This document shows positions 11,830-14,781 of a DNA stretch of 14,781 bases, piece by piece. How positions within the stretch are numbered: the first letter of the stretch is position 1; the number at the start of each line of letters is the position of its first letter. Location: NCBI GenBank assembly GCA_964483175.1, contig CAZAAT010000056.1:1-14781 (forward strand), given 5' to 3'. Both the position numbers and the translations under genes were made by a program. Below the pieces are notes generated by a model. The model worked only from the letters and a program-made list of their open reading frames with translations. It had not been told where the DNA came from and did not search any database. The stretch comes from JAAYHC01 sp964483175. GTDB lineage: Bacteria; Bacillota; UBA5301.

Positions 11830-12969
11830 TTACTGCTTAACCCAAGTATGATCTGCCATATTCATTTCATAGGTGCCAGCGCCACCTGCAGCATACGCTG
11901 TCCTAAAGTCATTATTCTCGCCAAGCAAATCGTCGCCAAGTTCTACGTTCTCGCCGATAATGATCGTACTTAACGTATAATAATAACCTTGATAAAATGC
12001 ATGTCCATCTATGGTTACATTGCTAGGTATTGTTATCCTAGTTAGATCATAATTACTTTCAAACGCCCCTCGTCCAATTACCTCTACGCTATCCGGTATT
12101 ACTAGCTCAGTTAGTGGGTTTCCCGAAAACGCGCTCCCACCAATACTTATAACGCTATTCGGAATGGTAATCTCCGCTAGCAAATTATCTTCAAATGCAG
12201 AAGAGCCGATTTCCGTTACGTTATCATGTATAGTTACGCTCGTAAGCTTGTTTAGCCAAAACACTCCGCGCGCGATAACTGTTATACCATCAGGTATCGT
12301 AATATTAGTAAGCTGATTTCCTGTAAACGCATATTCACCAATGGTTACTACGGTGTCTGGTATATCCACGCTTGTTAGAAGGTTATTATTAAATGCCCAC
12401 TTTTCTATGGTTGTTACACTACTGGGAATGACTACACTCTCAATTTGCGCATGTTGAAATGCGTATTCTCCGATGGTTCTCACTGGTTTCCCATTTATAG
12501 TAGGAGGAATCACCGGATTCTTATTTTCGTCTAGATTATTGTGTTTACCTTTTATATAGAACTTTGTTATGGTACCGGTGCTGTTATTAAAGTCGAAATA
12601 GTCTACCTCCACTGTTTCAGGTTCTGCTGTAAAGTTTACATTGCTACTATCCTTAGAAACCACTCTATTATTTGGCTCAAAAATGTATTCTTCCAGAACG
12701 GGGGTCAGGGTGCAGGTGCCGGTCAATCCTGTAAATGTGTATTTCCCACCATTTTCAGTTGTAGTACTAGCGCTGACACCTCCAGTAACCACAATATTGA
12801 CACCCTCTATGCCAACACCATTTCCATCCACAACTTCACCCGAAACGGTATAGGTTTTACTACCGCCACTGTTACTCTTTCGCGAACAACCAGTTAAGGA
12901 TAAGGTCACAGCTAAAACCATCAAGATAACTATGCAGACCCTGGCCGTTTTTAAAAAGCAATGGTTCAT
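11830..12969 (-). CDS. Lipoprotein with carboxypeptidase-regulatory-like domain and BspA-type leucine-rich repeats
   Basis: A 379-residue surface lipoprotein. ATG 12969 starts a lipoprotein signal whose lipobox LTGC puts the lipidated Cys at 28, and AAGGAGAT lies upstream. The same frame continues open to 13095, but that would cross the terminator at 13047-13072. After a Ser/Gly linker, about 38-115 is a carboxypeptidase-regulatory-like (Ig/CNA-B-like) domain: VSGEVVDGNGVGIEGVNIVVTGG and GGKYTFTGL. A spacer with FDFNNSTGTITKFYI follows. About 165-345 holds eight LRR_5/BspA repeats, mostly 22 residues, with pattern TIG-x-x-AF-x-x-N-x-LT-x-hydrophobic-x-IP-x-x-V. The tail (FRTAYAAGGAGTYEMN...W) is common in BspA-like proteins. 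Such proteins mediate adhesion or binding; the ligand is unknown. It lies downstream of the LuxR-type gene, with a terminator between them. Confidence 0.9.
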   Translation of the reverse strand: MNHCFLKTARVCIVILMVLAVTLSLTGCSRKSNSGGSKTYTVSGEVVDGNGVGIEGVNIVVTGGVSASTTTENGGKYTFTGLTGTCTLTPVLEEYIFEPNNRVVSKDSSNVNFTAEPETVEVDYFDFNNSTGTITKFYIKGKHNNLDENKNPVIPPTINGKPVRTIGEYAFQHAQIESVVIPSSVTTIEKWAFNNNLLTSVDIPDTVVTIGEYAFTGNQLTNITIPDGITVIARGVFWLNKLTSVTIHDNVTEIGSSAFEDNLLAEITIPNSVISIGGSAFSGNPLTELVIPDSVEVIGRGAFESNYDLTRITIPSNVTIDGHAFYQGYYYTLSTIIIGENVELGDDLLGENNDFRTAYAAGGAGTYEMNMADHTWVKQ

Positions 12970-13046
12970 TAGTATATCATCTCCTTCATGGATAAGTTTA
13001 GAAAAAATGGAAGGAATGGTCATCAATCCAAGGTACGAACTGACGT

Positions 13047-13072
13047 AAAAAACCTCATACTTTCGTATGAGG
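13047..13072 (-). terminator. Rho-independent terminator of the MFS-LuxR gene
   Basis: On the minus strand CCTCATAC pairs with GTATGAGG around a GAAA loop (13053-13072), followed by six T (13047-13052). It lies 34 bases past the stop of the gene that ends at 13106, and separates its transcript from the lipoprotein gene. Confidence 0.88.
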
Positions 13073-13105
13073 TACTTGCCAAGCTCTTTATTCATGGGTA
13101 TTTCG

Positions 13106-14494
13106 TTACGTATGGTTTTGGTCCCTGAGCAGAGCGCTGATCAGCTCAGCCCGACTGCCCACCGCGTATTTAGAGAAAATGTTTCTTACATGGGTTTTCA
13201 CTGTACTTTCACTAATAAGCAAGGACGCTGCGATTTCTCGGTTCGATCTACCCAAGAGGAGCCACTCTAAGATTTCTTGCTCCCGAACCGTCAAGGGATC
13301 AAGTGGCTCTGTTTTGGTAACAATCGCCGCCCGCTCATCTGTGCTCAGGCTATCATAGACAGCCAAAAATGTGTGGCTTTTTAGTAACTTAACTAACTGA
13401 CGATTGAGCAATGGCAGGAGCATGACTGTAACACAGACAACAGCTAAGGCTATGACCGTTACCTCTGCTTTTGGGATTTGTCCGGACGTCATGGTCACCC
13501 CTAGGGCACCTCCCAATAGGACGCCTAGTACATTAGCTGAAAGCCCGATCCCAAATATTCTTATGGGCTTATCAGTATAATCGAGCATTTCACCAAGAAT
13601 ACTCCACCAGAACAGATCAAAAATTCCGCACGCACCAAGCATTAAGGTATCAACGACAAGATAATCCATGACATCTCGTCCCAGGAGCATAAAACCGATG
13701 AATGCGCCCATAATCATGGCCATCCCCAAGTACAGAGCCCTTGAACGCTTGGCGGTCTGCGGAAGATTGCGCATCACAAGCAGAGCAAGAATATACGGAA
13801 CAGCCCAATACCAGCTTGTTAGCTTAGTGAGATGCTCAAAACTAGGATTGATCACCTGATACATGAGACCAGAATTGATCGTAATAATCACAACAAAGAC
13901 ACACAGTAGTAGAACTGGTTTCCAAACATCACCAGGGGATCTACTAGTGATTTGTTCAGCCGCTGAATCTTCATTTTGGCGGGGCAATATTAAGGTCAAA
14001 GCCATTCCGATCAAGATGGACAGCACTGCGAAGATCAACCCCATATAGGGAGACCAATGGATGGCAGTCAGGTTAATTAGGATCATGATAATATTGGAGT
14101 AAATAAGGACCGAAGCGGTTGTTTTAAGTCGCTCAATCTTGGGCGTGTAGGCTTGAAGGTAGTGCCCCCAAGCTGCCACCCCACAGCCACTGGCGTAACC
14201 TCCAAGGATCAAGCTCCCCGTCCACAGATAGGATGGTTCAAAAAAGAACGGAATAGTTGCAGTTGCACATATACCCATACCTATAAGCATTACATTTTTG
14301 GCTGCACTCGGAGTCTGGACAAAAAATCCACAGGAAATCAGGCCCAAAAGATGGGTCACTATAGAAACCAGTACATACTGGGAAGCTTCTATTTGGAACA
14401 GATTAAGTAGACTATAAAGCACCTGCCCCTCAAACTGAAAAGACAGAATATAGGCAAAGAAAAAAGAGAAGACCAAAATGGAATTGGAACGCAA
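13106..14494 (-). CDS. Membrane-embedded LuxR-family regulator with MFS-like N-terminal domain
   Basis: A 462-residue protein. Residues 1 to about 385 are a series of roughly twelve hydrophobic segments arranged like a major facilitator transporter. Residues 398-462 are a LuxR/FixJ-type helix-turn-helix: LTVREQEILEWLLLGRSNREIAASLLISESTVKTHVRNIFSKYAVGSRAEL, with all the usual positions (REQE, N-x-E-I-A, S-x-x-TVK-x-H, N-I-x-x-K). Membrane-bound LuxR proteins of this kind are thought to sense a ligand through the transporter-like part. No transport activity can be claimed. The start is TTG 14494 with AGGT about 9 bases upstream; an upstream ATG in this frame runs into a stop. It may control itself through the dyad at 14537-14554 or the lipoprotein gene downstream; both are inference. 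Confidence 0.88.
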   Translation of the reverse strand: MRSNSILVFSFFFAYILSFQFEGQVLYSLLNLFQIEASQYVLVSIVTHLLGLISCGFFVQTPSAAKNVMLIGMGICATATIPFFFEPSYLWTGSLILGGYASGCGVAAWGHYLQAYTPKIERLKTTASVLIYSNIIMILINLTAIHWSPYMGLIFAVLSILIGMALTLILPRQNEDSAAEQITSRSPGDVWKPVLLLCVFVVIITINSGLMYQVINPSFEHLTKLTSWYWAVPYILALLVMRNLPQTAKRSRALYLGMAMIMGAFIGFMLLGRDVMDYLVVDTLMLGACGIFDLFWWSILGEMLDYTDKPIRIFGIGLSANVLGVLLGGALGVTMTSGQIPKAEVTVIALAVVCVTVMLLPLLNRQLVKLLKSHTFLAVYDSLSTDERAAIVTKTEPLDPLTVREQEILEWLLLGRSNREIAASLLISESTVKTHVRNIFSKYAVGSRAELISALLRDQNHT

Positions 14495-14536
14495 ACTCAG
14501 AGACCTAGCACCATTTATCAGTTTCAGCGGCAGAGA

Positions 14537-14554
14537 GTCCTAACGTTAAAGGAC
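14537..14554. promoter_or_regulatory. Dyad upstream of the MFS-LuxR gene, possible operator
   Basis: GTCC-TAACGTTAAA-GGAC has complementary outer arms (14537-14540 and 14551-14554) around the palindromic core AACGTT. A wider pair, GCGG (14527-14530) and CCGC (14557-14560), flanks it. It lies 43-60 bases before the TTG start. It could be a binding site for the dimeric LuxR domain or an mRNA hairpin in the leader. Confidence 0.35.
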
Positions 14555-14581
14555 CACCGCCATTCCTCCCTTCGAAACCAC

Positions 14582-14617
14582 AAAAAACCACGCCATGAGT
14601 TCACGGCCATGGCACGG
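14582..14617 (-). terminator. Minus-strand terminator or attenuator in the MFS-LuxR upstream region
   Basis: On the minus strand CCGTGCCATG (14608-14617) pairs with CATGGCGTGG (14588-14597), with two G-U pairs and a 10-base loop, followed by six T (14582-14587). No gene ending just upstream is visible, so it may terminate a short RNA or attenuate a longer leader of the MFS-LuxR gene. Confidence 0.6.
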
Positions 14618-14740
14618 ACTCAAAGATTACTATTTCTTTCCCAGCTATTTTTTTCCTTTTTCGCTTGTGGCGGAGAACTGGGACAATGGCAAACAATCGG
14701 TGGATGTGATACGGATAGTCCGAGATGGTTTTTAAGCAAT

Positions 14741-14781
14741 AAAAAATCCTCTTTCCCGCGGGAAACCCGTCGAAAAGAGGA
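14741..14781 (-). terminator. Minus-strand terminator of a gene beyond the right edge
   Basis: On the minus strand TCCTCTTT (14774-14781) pairs with AAAGAGGA (14747-14754), with an inner CGGG-TTT-CCCG stem, followed by six T (14741-14746). It implies a leftward-transcribed gene just outside the window. Confidence 0.8.

Larger units (their letters stand above)
14495..14781. other. Non-coding region upstream of the MFS-LuxR gene
   Basis: About 290 bases without a supported gene. It holds a dyad (14537-14554), a minus-strand terminator (14582-14617) and another at the window edge (14741-14781). No confident promoter for the MFS-LuxR gene was found. A minus-strand frame open from the window edge to a stop at 14601 has no start codon in the window. 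Confidence 0.5.

Noticed and set aside
12970..13095. 42-residue extension of the LRR lipoprotein
   Set aside because: It crosses a strong terminator and would bury the lipoprotein signal peptide; ATG 12969 has AAGGAGAT.
14601..14781. Minus-strand frame open from the window edge to a stop at 14601
   Set aside because: No start codon is in view, it overlaps two terminator hairpins, and its Lys/Arg-rich stretch comes from an A-rich tract; a truncated gene end cannot be fully excluded.
1..14781. CRISPR array, tRNA, rRNA, insertion sequence or att-site repeats
   Set aside because: No regularly spaced repeats, RNA-gene folds, transposase motifs or long direct repeats were found by eye.

Overview
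The window reads as chromosomal DNA of a low-to-mid GC, Firmicutes-like bacterium that probably has an outer membrane. Purine-rich Shine-Dalgarno sites, frequent TTG and GTG starts, sigma-A-type promoters and SleB-like hydrolases point to Firmicutes. A secretin, a predicted beta-barrel protein ending in Phe and a spanin-like protein with the same kind of C-terminus point to an outer membrane. Diderm Firmicutes (Limnochordia, Negativicutes, Halanaerobiales or relatives) fit best. This placement is inference; there is no rRNA or marker gene here.

Layout. (1) 1-733, minus: N-terminal 244 codons of a glutamate dehydrogenase family gene with a clear promoter. (2) 956-7630, plus: a six-gene cluster that I regard as the most interesting part. 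It holds three secreted proteins of one family (a 287-aa protein and two small subunit-like paralogues), a large exported protein with two tandem Ig-like chaperone-type halves, a very short secretin, and a second secretin-like protein whose pore region is degenerate and which ends in a beta-barrel-like domain. There is no ATPase, prepilin peptidase or inner-membrane platform, so it is not a type II secretion or type IV pilus locus. It looks like a secretin-based counterpart of a chaperone-usher fibre system. (3) 7692-8063: a stand-alone CheY-like receiver with its own promoter. (4) 8323-9447: a GNAT-type acetyltransferase. (5) 9481-11703: a lysis-like cassette with two paralogous SleB-type hydrolases lacking signal peptides, a small unknown protein, a tiny CxxCH ORF, a terminator, a holin-like protein and a spanin-like coiled-coil protein, but no phage structural genes. 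(6) 11830-12969, minus: a lipoprotein with a carboxypeptidase-regulatory-like domain and BspA-type leucine-rich repeats. (7) 13106-14494, minus: a membrane protein with an MFS-like N-terminal part and a LuxR-type DNA-binding C-terminus. (8) 14495-14781: non-coding, with two minus-strand terminators and a dyad.

How the genes may work together. In region 2 the small proteins would be exported by Sec, held in the periplasm by the two-domain Ig-like protein, and passed through the secretin and its barrel-bearing partner to the surface. Hairpins between the subunit genes and the assembly genes would make subunits more abundant than assembly factors. In region 5 the holin would let the signal-less hydrolases reach the wall, and the coiled-coil protein would act on, or bridge to, the outer membrane. 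Both schemes are inferred from sequence and gene order.
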